A DNA stretch of 57,624 nucleotides, taken from positions 1 through 57,624 of the forward strand of contig JAUIED010000010.1 in the NCBI GenBank assembly GCA_030428905.1, in the 5' to 3' direction. Origin of the DNA: Gammaproteobacteria bacterium. GTDB taxonomy: Bacteria; Pseudomonadota; Gammaproteobacteria; Pseudomonadales; Azotimanducaceae. Shown in pieces: positions 9,566-17,597 of the stretch. Within the stretch, counting starts at the first letter, position 1, and every line of letters begins with the position of its first letter. A program made the translations under genes and the position numbers. Below the pieces are notes generated by a model, which saw nothing but the letters and a program-made list of their open reading frames with translations, was not told the origin of the DNA and ran no database searches.

Positions 9566-9583
9566 ATCACTGAGGAGTAGCTA

Positions 9584-10459
9584 ATGAAGGTAGGTCTGGC
9601 ATTTGGAAGTAGCATCGCGCAGGACGGCGCAAGCGTCATGGAGCTGTGCAAACGCGCGGAAGCCGCGGGGTTCGAGTCGATCTGGGGAGGTGAGCACGTC
9701 ATTCTTCCCGATAGCATCGCCTCGAAGTATCCCTACACGGCGGACGGCAAGATTCCGGCAGAGCCGGAAACCCCGATTCCTGACCCACTGATCTGGCTTG
9801 CCTTCGCCGCTGCCGCAGCGCCTTCGCTGCGCCTCGGCACCTGCATCCTGATCGTGCCGCAGCGCAATCCGCTCATTCTCGCCAAAGAGCTGGCGACACT
9901 GGATCAGATCTCCGGCGGTCGGATGGAACTGGGCCTCGGCGTTGGCTGGATGAAGGAAGAATTCGACGCGCTGGGCGTGCCGTGGGAGCGACGTGGTGCG
10001 CGCAACGACGAGTATATTGAAGCCATGCGCGCCCTCTGGGCCGGTCCGCATGCCGAGTTCCATGGCGAGTTCGTGGACTTTCCGCCGGCGACCTGCAGCC
10101 CACGGCCGGTAAACGGCAATATCCCGGTCATTGTCGGCGGTGACAGCGATGCGGCGATTCGTCGTGCGGCGCGACTGGCAGACGGCTATTTCCCCGGTGA
10201 GGGGGATGCGCAGCTTCTGTCAGCGTTGATTGGGCGGCTGCATCAGGCCGCGGAAGCGGCGGGCCGCGACCCGGCAGAGATCGAAATCAATGCCATGTTC
10301 GGCGCGCAGATGATGGATCCCGCAGCCGGTGTCGAGCAGCTTGCGGGCATCGGCGTGCACCGCATCATGGTGCCCGCGTTTTTCTTCGCAGGCCCCGGCG
10401 GCCTGGAGCGGATGGAAGCGTTTGCGGAGCAGGTGGTACCGGCGGCCGCGAACGCCTGA
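9584..10459 (+). CDS. LLM-class (luciferase-like) flavin-dependent oxidoreductase
   Basis: 291-residue TIM-barrel protein of the bacterial luciferase/F420-dependent family, closest in look to the TIGR03619-type proteins. Signatures: N-terminal 'MKVGLAFGSS', 'AEAAGFESIWGGEHV', 'LRLGTCILIVPQRNPL', 'LDQISGGRMELGLGVGW' and 'IPVIVGGDSDAAIRRAAR'. It would bind FMN or F420 and oxidise or reduce an unknown small molecule. Whether F420 is made by this organism cannot be judged from the window. The start has a good GAGGAG site (about 8 bases upstream) and lies 18 bases after the preceding stop, so it is likely in the same operon. Confidence 0.88.
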   Translation: MKVGLAFGSSIAQDGASVMELCKRAEAAGFESIWGGEHVILPDSIASKYPYTADGKIPAEPETPIPDPLIWLAFAAAAAPSLRLGTCILIVPQRNPLILAKELATLDQISGGRMELGLGVGWMKEEFDALGVPWERRGARNDEYIEAMRALWAGPHAEFHGEFVDFPPATCSPRPVNGNIPVIVGGDSDAAIRRAARLADGYFPGEGDAQLLSALIGRLHQAAEAAGRDPAEIEINAMFGAQMMDPAAGVEQLAGIGVHRIMVPAFFFAGPGGLERMEAFAEQVVPAAANA

Positions 10460-10465
10460 GCACGT

Positions 10466-12439
10466 CTAGCCCCGTTCCAGCCAGGCCACGTCGTCCGCCG
10501 TCAGCGCGCACGACATGGCCTCGGCGCAGCTGTCGATCTCGCTGAGAACGCGAGGCCCGACCAGCGGAAATGTGGGGAAGGGCTGATGCAGCACGTAGGC
10601 AAGGGCGATGTTGATCATGCTGGTGCCACGTGCCTGCGCCAGCTCTTCGGCGCGCGCGCGCCGCGCCAGGTTGGCTTCGTCCACCCAGGTTCGGGTCAGT
10701 TCCGCCACGGTCGGTTCCATGGTGGTCACGGCTTTCTGCTCGCCGCCGCGTTGTGCCAGCACCGCGCTGGCCCAGGGCGTGAAGAAGCCGCGTGCCTGCG
10801 AGGACCAAGGTAGCAGCGCCATCTGCGTGTCGGCGAGGTAGGTGAGGAACGCTTCGTCAACGCTCTCGGTACCCGGCCATATCTGATTGACCATGCGGGC
10901 CAGCGAGAAGTTGTTGGAGATGGCCGCAAAGCCTGTCAGTTCACGTTCGCTGGCTGCGAGGTTGAACGCGCGCGTGCGCTCCAGCGTCCAGTTGGAGCCG
11001 CCGAAGGCACGGATGCGGCCGGCGTCCAGTTCGTCGTTCAGCGCGCTGACAAATTCATCCACCGGAATGTCCGTATTGTCGCGGTGCAGGAAGTACAGGT
11101 CTACGTAGTCTGTCTGCAGGCGTTCCAGGCTTTCGGTGAGCTGCGGGCCGATATGCTCTGGCGTGTTGTATGGCGTGTGCGCCCCTTTGCCGATGATGAC
11201 GATGTCTTCGCGCACGCCCCGTTGCCGCTGCCAGGTACCGAGCAGACGTTCCATACGACCTTCGCCATAGATGTGCGCGGTGTCGAAGGCGTTGCCGCCG
11301 ATGTCGAGGAAGTGGTCCCACATGATGCTGGCGTGACTCAGGTTTGGCTGGTTGTCGCAGCCCATCACCAGGCGTGAGACTGGCTTCGTCAGCGGTGCCA
11401 GCGGTTGTCTGGCGATCGCCGTGCGATTGTCTGCGGCCTTCAGTGATGTGCGGGCTGGGGGTAGCTTTTCGCTCGCATAGGTAAGACCGATCTCTTTGCG
11501 CCAGGCGTCGAGCACGCGGGCGTTGCCGAGGCTGTCTGCGTGGCACATCTGCGCAGCTTCTACCGCACCGTCAGCGATGGCCTGCTGCAGCGCCTCGATT
11601 TCGTAGACATACAGCGGTTCCGCTTCGCCGCTGATGGTCTCGACGCTGCCCTGCCGATGCAGTTCAAAAGACCAGTCTCTGCCCGGCAGCCAGGGGTTGG
11701 CTACATGGATGCGTCCTTCGCTGCCGTAGATGGTAACGGTGTTGTCGAGCAGTACGCCCACAGAGGTGGCTACCTGCGCGCTCGTGCCGCCGGCGTAGCG
11801 CAGCTGTGCAGCGCTCCACTCGTCCACACCGCTCCGACCGAGATGGCCATGCGCCTGCACTGAGTCAGGCTCGCCGAGGATCAGACGCGCCATGGACACG
11901 GGATAGCAACCAACGTCGAGAATTCCGCCGCCGCCCAGCGCATTGGCGAACAGACGCGAGTGTTCGTCGAACGCAGCGTGGTAACCGAATTGAGCGGTGA
12001 GGTGGCGTACCTCGCCGATGCTGCCGTCGGCCACGAGGGCGGCGATGCGTTCCGTTTGCGGGTGGCAGCGGTACATGAATGCTTCCATGAGCACCCGCTG
12101 GTGCTGGCGTGCGGCATAGGTGGCGGCCATGACCTCCGCATGGTTCATACCCATGGGCTTTTCGCACAGCACGTGCTTGCCGTGCCGCAATGCACGGATC
12201 GCCCACTCGGCGTGTATCGGATGCGGAGTGGCCACGTACACGGCGTCGACCGCCGCATTGGCGAGTAAGTCCGCGTAACGTTCGTGCGCATCCGGTGCCC
12301 CGTGCGTGGACGCGAAGGCTACCGCTTTGCTGCGGGTGCGGCTGGCCACTGCCTGCAGGCGGGCGCCTTTCGACACCGCCAGCGCGTCGGCGAATGTGGC
12401 AGCAATCCGCCCGGTTCCCAGAATGCCCCAACGCATCAT
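10466..12439 (-). CDS. Fused Gfo/Idh/MocA oxidoreductase - aldo/keto reductase
   Basis: 657 residues from ATG 12439; a TTG five codons upstream is possible. The N-terminal half (about 1-330) is a Gfo/Idh/MocA dehydrogenase, with the Rossmann motif 'GILGTGRIAATFADAL', the 'VYVATPHPIHAEW' block, and 'HVLCEKPMGMNHAE' carrying the conserved EKP lysine. The C-terminal half (about 345-657) is an aldo/keto reductase, with Asp/Tyr in 'FDTAHIYGEG', a Lys in 'IIGKGAH' and His in 'YFLHRDN'. Both NAD(P)-binding halves keep their catalytic residues, so the protein could do two redox steps on a sugar or polyol. The frame is continuous, with no stop or frameshift at the junction. It converges with the LLM gene, 6 bases apart. 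Confidence 0.9.
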   Translation of the reverse strand: MMRWGILGTGRIAATFADALAVSKGARLQAVASRTRSKAVAFASTHGAPDAHERYADLLANAAVDAVYVATPHPIHAEWAIRALRHGKHVLCEKPMGMNHAEVMAATYAARQHQRVLMEAFMYRCHPQTERIAALVADGSIGEVRHLTAQFGYHAAFDEHSRLFANALGGGGILDVGCYPVSMARLILGEPDSVQAHGHLGRSGVDEWSAAQLRYAGGTSAQVATSVGVLLDNTVTIYGSEGRIHVANPWLPGRDWSFELHRQGSVETISGEAEPLYVYEIEALQQAIADGAVEAAQMCHADSLGNARVLDAWRKEIGLTYASEKLPPARTSLKAADNRTAIARQPLAPLTKPVSRLVMGCDNQPNLSHASIMWDHFLDIGGNAFDTAHIYGEGRMERLLGTWQRQRGVREDIVIIGKGAHTPYNTPEHIGPQLTESLERLQTDYVDLYFLHRDNTDIPVDEFVSALNDELDAGRIRAFGGSNWTLERTRAFNLAASERELTGFAAISNNFSLARMVNQIWPGTESVDEAFLTYLADTQMALLPWSSQARGFFTPWASAVLAQRGGEQKAVTTMEPTVAELTRTWVDEANLARRARAEELAQARGTSMINIALAYVLHQPFPTFPLVGPRVLSEIDSCAEAMSCALTADDVAWLERG

Positions 12440-12684
12440 GTCATCGCCCGTCAAACCCGTGAGTCGCGCATCATAGCAGGAGTGTGAATCCGTTCTAGAA
12501 TTAGAAAAAATCCTTACTAAACATCAGCTTATGCCTCCATACTTTCTCAAGAACGTTCCATTGTTCATCCGCTCCTCATGCAGAGTTGGTGTGCACAATT
12601 GGAACTGTAGAAAAAGCAGGAATCCGGTGTCATCCGGAGCATTTCCGGGTGAAAGCACCTGATGGATTCCCTGGGGCAAACGAC

Positions 12685-13032
12685 ATGAGCCGAAGCAAAT
12701 CTGTAGTCTGGCTGGTAGCAGCGATATCTCTGCTCCTCAGTGGAGCAGCATCTGCAGACCGGCACGAGCCGTCCTACCGCCAGGACGATCAGTTGTTGCT
12801 TTCTGCACTCAACGACAGGCGTATGAACCTCGAAGTGGGCAAGCAGTACGCGCTTGGCCTCAGCAAGCACCGCCTCGACCACGAGACTGAAGTGCTTGGC
12901 TGGCAGGTCAGCGACACGGTCTATTTCGGCCGCCAGCGCGGTGAGGACTCCGGCCTCACGCTGGTGTGGCAGCAGCGCAACAACCAGGTCAGCTTGTCGA
13001 AAGACGGTCTGAGACTCACCCGCAGATTCTGA
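12685..13032 (+). CDS. Small exported protein of unknown function
   Basis: 115 residues from ATG 12685. It opens with a clear Sec signal peptide: 'MSRSK', then a hydrophobic core 'VVWLVAAISLLLSG', then a likely cut after 'AASA'. The mature part of about 90 residues is polar, with 'DTVYFGRQRGEDSGLTLVWQQ' suggesting beta strands. I do not recognise a family. The 245 bases upstream (12440-12684) are non-coding as far as I can see and are locally AT-rich near 12490-12540, consistent with a promoter region. Confidence 0.7.
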   Translation: MSRSKSVVWLVAAISLLLSGAASADRHEPSYRQDDQLLLSALNDRRMNLEVGKQYALGLSKHRLDHETEVLGWQVSDTVYFGRQRGEDSGLTLVWQQRNNQVSLSKDGLRLTRRF

Positions 13033-13189
13033 TCTGCGCGACCCGCTGGTACGTCAACCATCCTGCCTCTGCATCAGGCAACCTGACCAATATATCTGCG
13101 ATACCACCTAACGAGTGAAAGCGTTCTTGCACGGCGTTGCGCAGACTGCGACGATGGCGCGAGTTCGCACGTTTTTTTGGAGGAACGCT

Positions 13190-13552
13190 GTGGAACGGAA
13201 CGATGTCGGAGAAAGCATCGAGACCACGGGAATCGACCCTGCGCACTTTGCAGAACGCCGCGTTGGTAATCGTCGCATCGAACACGGGCACATCCTCGGT
13301 GAGGTGATCGGCCCGGTGCAGGAGCGGCGCGGACCTCTGAAGGCCAATGCAGCAAAGCTGCGAGATCTCCTTGCCGGACGAACCACCCGCGATGAACTGC
13401 CGCCATGGCTGGTGGTAGGCGATCGAGTCGTCATGCGTTGGCGGGATTGGCACCACGTGGCGCCCATCGGCGGTGATGACCCGGTGGCAGTGGCAGAGCG
13501 CCTGTTCAACCGATTGCGGGTTGTCTCACGTAGGGCTGCACGAGCAGGTTGA
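13190..13552 (+). CDS. Hypothetical protein, 3' end overlaps the TetR gene
   Basis: 120 residues from a GTG at 13190, chosen because GGAGG sits 7 bases before it, directly after a T-run. An ATG 25 codons upstream lacks such a site. The protein is basic, has no signal peptide, and contains 'LPPWLVVGDRVVMRWRDWHHVAPIGGDDPVAVAERLF', which looks like real amphipathic structure. It overlaps the convergent TetR gene by 47 bases. I do not recognise the family. An open frame on the other strand (13016-13456) is the alternative, but lacks a ribosome site and has less natural composition. Confidence 0.5.
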   Translation: MERNDVGESIETTGIDPAHFAERRVGNRRIEHGHILGEVIGPVQERRGPLKANAAKLRDLLAGRTTRDELPPWLVVGDRVVMRWRDWHHVAPIGGDDPVAVAERLFNRLRVVSRRAARAG

Positions 13553-14171
13553 TCTGCGCGGTCAGGCTTTCGCTTAAGCCTCGTTGCTTCGCACTGATGC
13601 TTGAGCCGGGCGGTTTATCGCTGCTGGTCGAGTCGTCGATGCACGCCATCACCATGGCGTATTCGGACAGCGCGTAGATTGCATGTGCCATTACCTCGGC
13701 ATCCGCGCCACTGTCCAGCTCGCCCAGGCGTTGGCCCTTGCGCAACAGCGCAGTGAGCCGCTCGTGGGCGGCGCTATCGACGCGTTGGTAGAGCGCTTCA
13801 GCGTCGCTGTCTCGCTGCATGAGGTCGATGGTGAGTTGTCGCCACAGCGCTGGGTCCTGTCGCCAGAAGAAGTCCAGCCGAAGCTGGTTGATGTGGTGCA
13901 GTACGCTCAGCAGGTCAACCCGGTAGCCCTCAATGGTTTCGCCGATCTTGGCGCTCAGCGCTGCAATCTCTTCGCCGAGAAGCGCTTCGGCGATGCGGGC
14001 CTTGGTTGGAAAGTAGTTGTACAGGGTTTGGTAGCTGACCTCGGCGCGTTGCGCGATGTCCCGCATGCGCGCGTCAGTGTAACCATGCCGTTCGAACAGC
14101 TCAGCCGCCGCCTGGAGTATTGCGGCACGTGCTTTCTGCTTCTTCCTCTCCCGAAGCGAGGTTTTTGACAT
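13506..14171 (-). CDS. TetR/AcrR-family transcriptional regulator
   Basis: 221 residues from ATG 14171. The N-terminal helix-turn-helix reads 'RAAILQAAAELFERHGYTDARMRDIAQRAEVSYQTLYNYFPTKARIAEALL' (about 15-66), the standard TetR DNA-binding domain. The C-terminal helical ligand domain is not assignable. It is divergent from the export operon (92 bp between the starts). A perfect palindrome overlaps its own start codon, so it most likely represses itself and the 14264 operon. The ligand is unknown. Confidence 0.92.
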   Translation of the reverse strand: MSKTSLRERKKQKARAAILQAAAELFERHGYTDARMRDIAQRAEVSYQTLYNYFPTKARIAEALLGEEIAALSAKIGETIEGYRVDLLSVLHHINQLRLDFFWRQDPALWRQLTIDLMQRDSDAEALYQRVDSAAHERLTALLRKGQRLGELDSGADAEVMAHAIYALSEYAMVMACIDDSTSSDKPPGSSISAKQRGLSESLTAQINLLVQPYVRQPAIG

Positions 14172-14178
14172 GGTCAAA
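14164..14178. promoter_or_regulatory. Candidate TetR operator palindrome
   Basis: TTTGAC-ATG-GTCAAA is a perfect 6-bp inverted repeat with a 3-bp centre. It covers the TetR start codon (14169-14171) and a TTGACA -35-like hexamer reading toward the export operon. TetR proteins bind such short palindromes, commonly in their own divergent promoter. Assignment is by position and symmetry only. Confidence 0.5.
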
Positions 14179-14263
14179 TTTTAGGGTGAGTATAGGAAGG
14201 ATGTTGCCCCAGAAGCAGCGCCCCCTGCAAGCGCCTGGTTGGCGTGCGAGAGAGGAGATTGAG

Positions 14264-15037
14264 ATGCGATGGCGATTGCTATGCCCGTTGTTCTTGGCCC
14301 TTGGAACGCTGGGTGTTGTGCCGCTGGGCGTTTTGGCGGACACGGCGCAGACCGCGCGAGCCCTCGTAGAGAGAGCCATCGATCAAACACGCGGCCGCAC
14401 CTCATTCGCGATGATGAGCATGACCGTGCATCGCCCCAGTTGGGAGCGTACCTCCACGCTCGAGGCGTGGACTCGAGGACGTGAGGATGCGCTCATCCGC
14501 TTCACAGAACCCGCCCGTGATGCCGGCAACGCAACGCTCAAGCAGGGCGAGAAGATGTGGACCTACACGCCCAAGCTGAACCGTACCATCCGGCTGCCCT
14601 TCAGCCTCATGTCACAGAGCTGGGCGGGTTCCGACTTTTCCTACAACGACCTGTCGCGCACCGACAACCTGCTGCATCAGTACGATCTGTCGGTGACGGC
14701 AACTGAGCAGCGTGAGGGCCACACGGTGTACACCATCGAGGCCGTTCCCCACGAGGATGCGCCGGTGGTATGGGGCAAGGAGGTTCTGGTGCTGCGGGAT
14801 GACTTCGTGCTGCTGGAACAGGTGTTCTACGACCAGGATCTTGAGCCGCTGAAAAAAATGCAAGTGCTTGAGATCGGCGAGCTTGGGGGGCGCACCATGG
14901 GCTTGCGTTTGCGCATGTTCGAATTCGACAAGGCCGACAGCTACACAGAGCTTGAGTGGCGCGAGGCAGATTTCGACATTGAGCTGGACGATCAGCTCTT
15001 TACGCTGTTCAGCCTGCGTCAGGGCAGCCCTCGGTGA
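14264..15037 (+). CDS. Outer-membrane lipoprotein-sorting (LolA-like) periplasmic protein
   Basis: 257 residues with a signal peptide ('MRWRLLCPLFLALGTLGVVPLGVLA', cut near residue 25). The mature part matches the COG2834/LolA-like fold: 'TSFAMMSMTVHRPSWERTSTLEAW', 'NATLKQGEKMWTYTPKLNRTIRLP', 'SQSWAGSDFSYNDL', and a C-terminal strand ending 'LFTLFSLRQGSPR'. LolA-fold proteins are half-barrels that carry lipoproteins or other hydrophobic cargo across the periplasm. ATG 14264 has an AGGAG site upstream. The stop overlaps the next gene's GTG by four bases. It is the first gene of the transport operon and probably the periplasmic shuttle for it (inference). Confidence 0.88.
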   Translation: MRWRLLCPLFLALGTLGVVPLGVLADTAQTARALVERAIDQTRGRTSFAMMSMTVHRPSWERTSTLEAWTRGREDALIRFTEPARDAGNATLKQGEKMWTYTPKLNRTIRLPFSLMSQSWAGSDFSYNDLSRTDNLLHQYDLSVTATEQREGHTVYTIEAVPHEDAPVVWGKEVLVLRDDFVLLEQVFYDQDLEPLKKMQVLEIGELGGRTMGLRLRMFEFDKADSYTELEWREADFDIELDDQLFTLFSLRQGSPR

Positions 15038-16308
15038 GCGAGGCAGTAATGCCTGCAGCCGCTCCTGTGGCACGGCGGCGCGGCGGTGACCTGCTGATTA
15101 AAACCGCCTTTCGCAATGTCGGCCGTAATCGCCGGCGTACCTGGCTCACCGCCGGAGGTATCGGCTTTGCCGTGTTTCTCATCACGGCCTCCATTGCGCT
15201 TCAGGACGGCAGCTACGTCGGTCAGCGACAGAGTGCAACAGGCCTGCTCACGGGACATGTGCAGGTGGTACATCCGATGTATCCGGAAGACGCTAAGTTC
15301 GAGCAGGTGGTGGGTGATGTAGGCAATCGTCTGCATGTGCTGCGTGAGACGCCCGGTGTTCGGGCTGCCAGTGCCAGGGTACAGTCTTACGCGCTCGTCA
15401 GCGTGGGCGAGCGTAGCTTCGCCGCGCAGGTGTTGGGTATGGACATCGATCGCGAGCGTGACATCGTGCGTTTCTTCGACACGGTGCAGGAGGGTCGGGT
15501 GCCGGAAGGCGCAGACGAAACGCTGATCGGCTCCGCGCTTGCGCGCAATCTGGGTGCTGGCGTGGGTGACGAGCTGGTGCTGCTCGGTTCCGGCAAACAG
15601 GGCGGCATCGCGGCGCTTGCGCTGACGGTCAGCGGCATCTATCAGACCGGCATCGCCGACATCGACAGGGCTCTGCTGATTGCACCGCTGCGGACGGTGC
15701 AATCCGGCTTCGGGCTTGGCGATGAGGCGCACGCGCTGGTCGTTGTCGGCTCGGATCCGTTGGCATCGGCAGCGTTGGGCGAACGCCTGGTTACTGCACT
15801 CGGGCCCGACCTTCGGGTACGCACCTGGCAGGAGATCATGCCGGAGGTGGAGCAAGGTATAGAGCTTGATCGCGTAAGCGGCGATTTCATGTACGGCATC
15901 GTCATGATTCTGGTGGGCTTTTCGGTGGTCAACACCTTCATCATGGTGATGTTCGAACGCACCCGTGAGTTCGGCATGCTGCTGGCGCTGGGCCTCAAGC
16001 CGTGGTCCATCATCGGTATGGTGCAGCTGGAAGCGTTCGCGCTGTGGGTGCTGGGCACACTGCTCGGCTGGTTGCTGGCGGCGCCGCTCATCGGCTATCT
16101 GATGGTAGTTGGCATTTCTTTCGGGGAGGCTATGGAGCAACTCGCGGAGCAGATGTACATGCCGTCGAGCATTCATGCAGCGGTGACCTGGCGTGCGCTG
16201 CTGACCGCGCCGCTGATCATGCTGATCGCCACGCAGATTGCAGCGTTCCTGCCGAGCTTGAGACTTCGCCGCATGCGGCCGGTGCTGGCACTGAGGCAGG
16301 AAACCTGA
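15034..16308 (+). CDS. ABC transporter permease, LolC/E-FtsX type (permease 1)
   Basis: 424 residues from a GTG that overlaps the previous stop (GTGA). Topology is MacB/LolC-like: one N-terminal helix after 'RNVGRNRRRTWLTAGGIGFAVF', a large periplasmic domain (about 60-280), then three C-terminal helices starting at 'MILVGFSVVNTFIMVMFERTREFGMLLALGLKP'. The typical tail is 'RRMRPVLALRQE'. The cytoplasmic coupling segment after the second helix is the FtsX-family hallmark. The next two genes are paralogues of it. It probably works with the ATPase at 18806. Confidence 0.92.
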   Translation: MSEAVMPAAAPVARRRGGDLLIKTAFRNVGRNRRRTWLTAGGIGFAVFLITASIALQDGSYVGQRQSATGLLTGHVQVVHPMYPEDAKFEQVVGDVGNRLHVLRETPGVRAASARVQSYALVSVGERSFAAQVLGMDIDRERDIVRFFDTVQEGRVPEGADETLIGSALARNLGAGVGDELVLLGSGKQGGIAALALTVSGIYQTGIADIDRALLIAPLRTVQSGFGLGDEAHALVVVGSDPLASAALGERLVTALGPDLRVRTWQEIMPEVEQGIELDRVSGDFMYGIVMILVGFSVVNTFIMVMFERTREFGMLLALGLKPWSIIGMVQLEAFALWVLGTLLGWLLAAPLIGYLMVVGISFGEAMEQLAEQMYMPSSIHAAVTWRALLTAPLIMLIATQIAAFLPSLRLRRMRPVLALRQET

Positions 16309-17582
16309 TGACGGTAACGGCTGCAGTAGCCGCGCACGGTGCACGCACGCTGCCCGGAGCCAGCGGCAACCTGCTGCTGGCACTCGCCTGGCGCAACCTC
16401 TGGCGAAATCGCCGTCGTACCTGGCTCACTGCCTGCGGCATCGCGTTTGCGGTGTGGATGCTGGTCTTCGCCTGGTCGATGAACGATGGCACCTTCGACA
16501 TCATGATCGACACGGCAGCGCGCACGTTCAGCGGTCACGTGGCGCTGCAGGACCCGGACTATCAGGAAGAGCCGACGTTGGAGCACGTGCTGTCTGATGC
16601 GCCAGCTCTGCTGGACCAGGCGAAGGGATTGGCGTCGGTGAAACATGCCGCCCCACGGACGATGGGCACTGCGCTCCTATCCGTCGATGAGCGCAGTTTC
16701 GGCGCGCAGATTGTTGGCGTCTTGCCCGAGGCGGAGACCGGCTGGAGCACGCTGGCCTCGAGCATCACGGATGGCCGGTACCTGCAGGCACCGGGAGAGA
16801 TCGTGCTGGGCGCTCCGCTCGCCCGCAATCTGCATGCTGCGGTGGGCAGCGAAGTGGTCATGCTTGGAACCGCTCGGGAAGGGGGCGTGGCGGCTGCGGC
16901 GGCTCAGGTGGTAGGCATCTTTGACACCGGCCAGGTGGCTATGGATCGGAGCCTGGCGCAGATCCACATTGCGGACTTTCGCGACGCCTGGCGTCTGCGC
17001 GACGATCAGGTGCACGTGATTGCGCTGGTGCTCGATGGGCCGCGTCAGAGCGCCGAGGTTGCGGCGCAGCTCCAGCAACCTGGCGTGGCGGCGCTGCCCT
17101 GGAACGAGCTGATGCCTGAGCTCGTACAGATGGTCGATCTCAAACGCTCGGGTCAGGGCCTGTTCTTCGTGTTGATCGCCGTCATTGTCGTCTTCAGCGT
17201 GGTCAACACGTTCATGATGACGGTCTTCGAGCGTACCCCGGAGCTCGGCATGCTGCGTGCGCTCGGCATGCGCGGCGGCCAGCTACAGATACTGCTGCAC
17301 ATCGAGGCGCTGTGGCTTTCAGCGCTCGGCATCGGCGTTGGCCTGCTGTTCACCTGGGCGCTGCTGGCGGCGCTGTCGGGCACCGGCATACCGTTGCCGG
17401 AAGAGACCCGCGAGCTGGTGGCCGCCTACCACATGCCGGATAGGCTGTACCCGGCCTACTCCTGGGGCGCGACCTACGTTGCGGCGGCCGCCATGCTGCT
17501 CGGCACGCAGCTGGCGGTGCTGATTCCAGCCTTTCGTGTGCGCCGCATGCAGCCCGTTGAAGCGCTGCGCAAGGAGGATTGA
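16308..17582 (+). CDS. ABC transporter permease, LolC/E-FtsX type (permease 2)
   Basis: 424 residues, start overlapping the previous stop by one base (TGATG). It has the same architecture as permease 1 and visibly paralogous blocks: 'AWRNLWRNRRRTWLTACGIAFAVW', 'GHVALQDPDYQEEPTLEHVLSD', 'VFSVVNTFMMTVFERTPELGMLRALGMRG', and the tail 'RRMQPVEALRKED'. The periplasmic domain (about 60-280) shares the 'LARNL.A.VG.E.V.LG' pattern with permease 1. The two are the likely heterodimer pair of the transporter, as in LolC/LolE. Confidence 0.92.
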   Translation: MTVTAAVAAHGARTLPGASGNLLLALAWRNLWRNRRRTWLTACGIAFAVWMLVFAWSMNDGTFDIMIDTAARTFSGHVALQDPDYQEEPTLEHVLSDAPALLDQAKGLASVKHAAPRTMGTALLSVDERSFGAQIVGVLPEAETGWSTLASSITDGRYLQAPGEIVLGAPLARNLHAAVGSEVVMLGTAREGGVAAAAAQVVGIFDTGQVAMDRSLAQIHIADFRDAWRLRDDQVHVIALVLDGPRQSAEVAAQLQQPGVAALPWNELMPELVQMVDLKRSGQGLFFVLIAVIVVFSVVNTFMMTVFERTPELGMLRALGMRGGQLQILLHIEALWLSALGIGVGLLFTWALLAALSGTGIPLPEETRELVAAYHMPDRLYPAYSWGATYVAAAAMLLGTQLAVLIPAFRVRRMQPVEALRKED

Positions 17583-17597
17583 CGTGAGGTGTGACGC

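Noticed and set aside
9584-10459. F420 dependence of the LLM protein
   Set aside because: The fold is shared by FMN and F420 enzymes and no F420 biosynthesis gene is in the window, so the cofactor was left open.
13016-13456. 146-codon minus-strand frame as alternative to the 13190 gene
   Set aside because: No ribosome site and weaker composition than the plus frame with GGAGG-GTG; but I hold the choice loosely.
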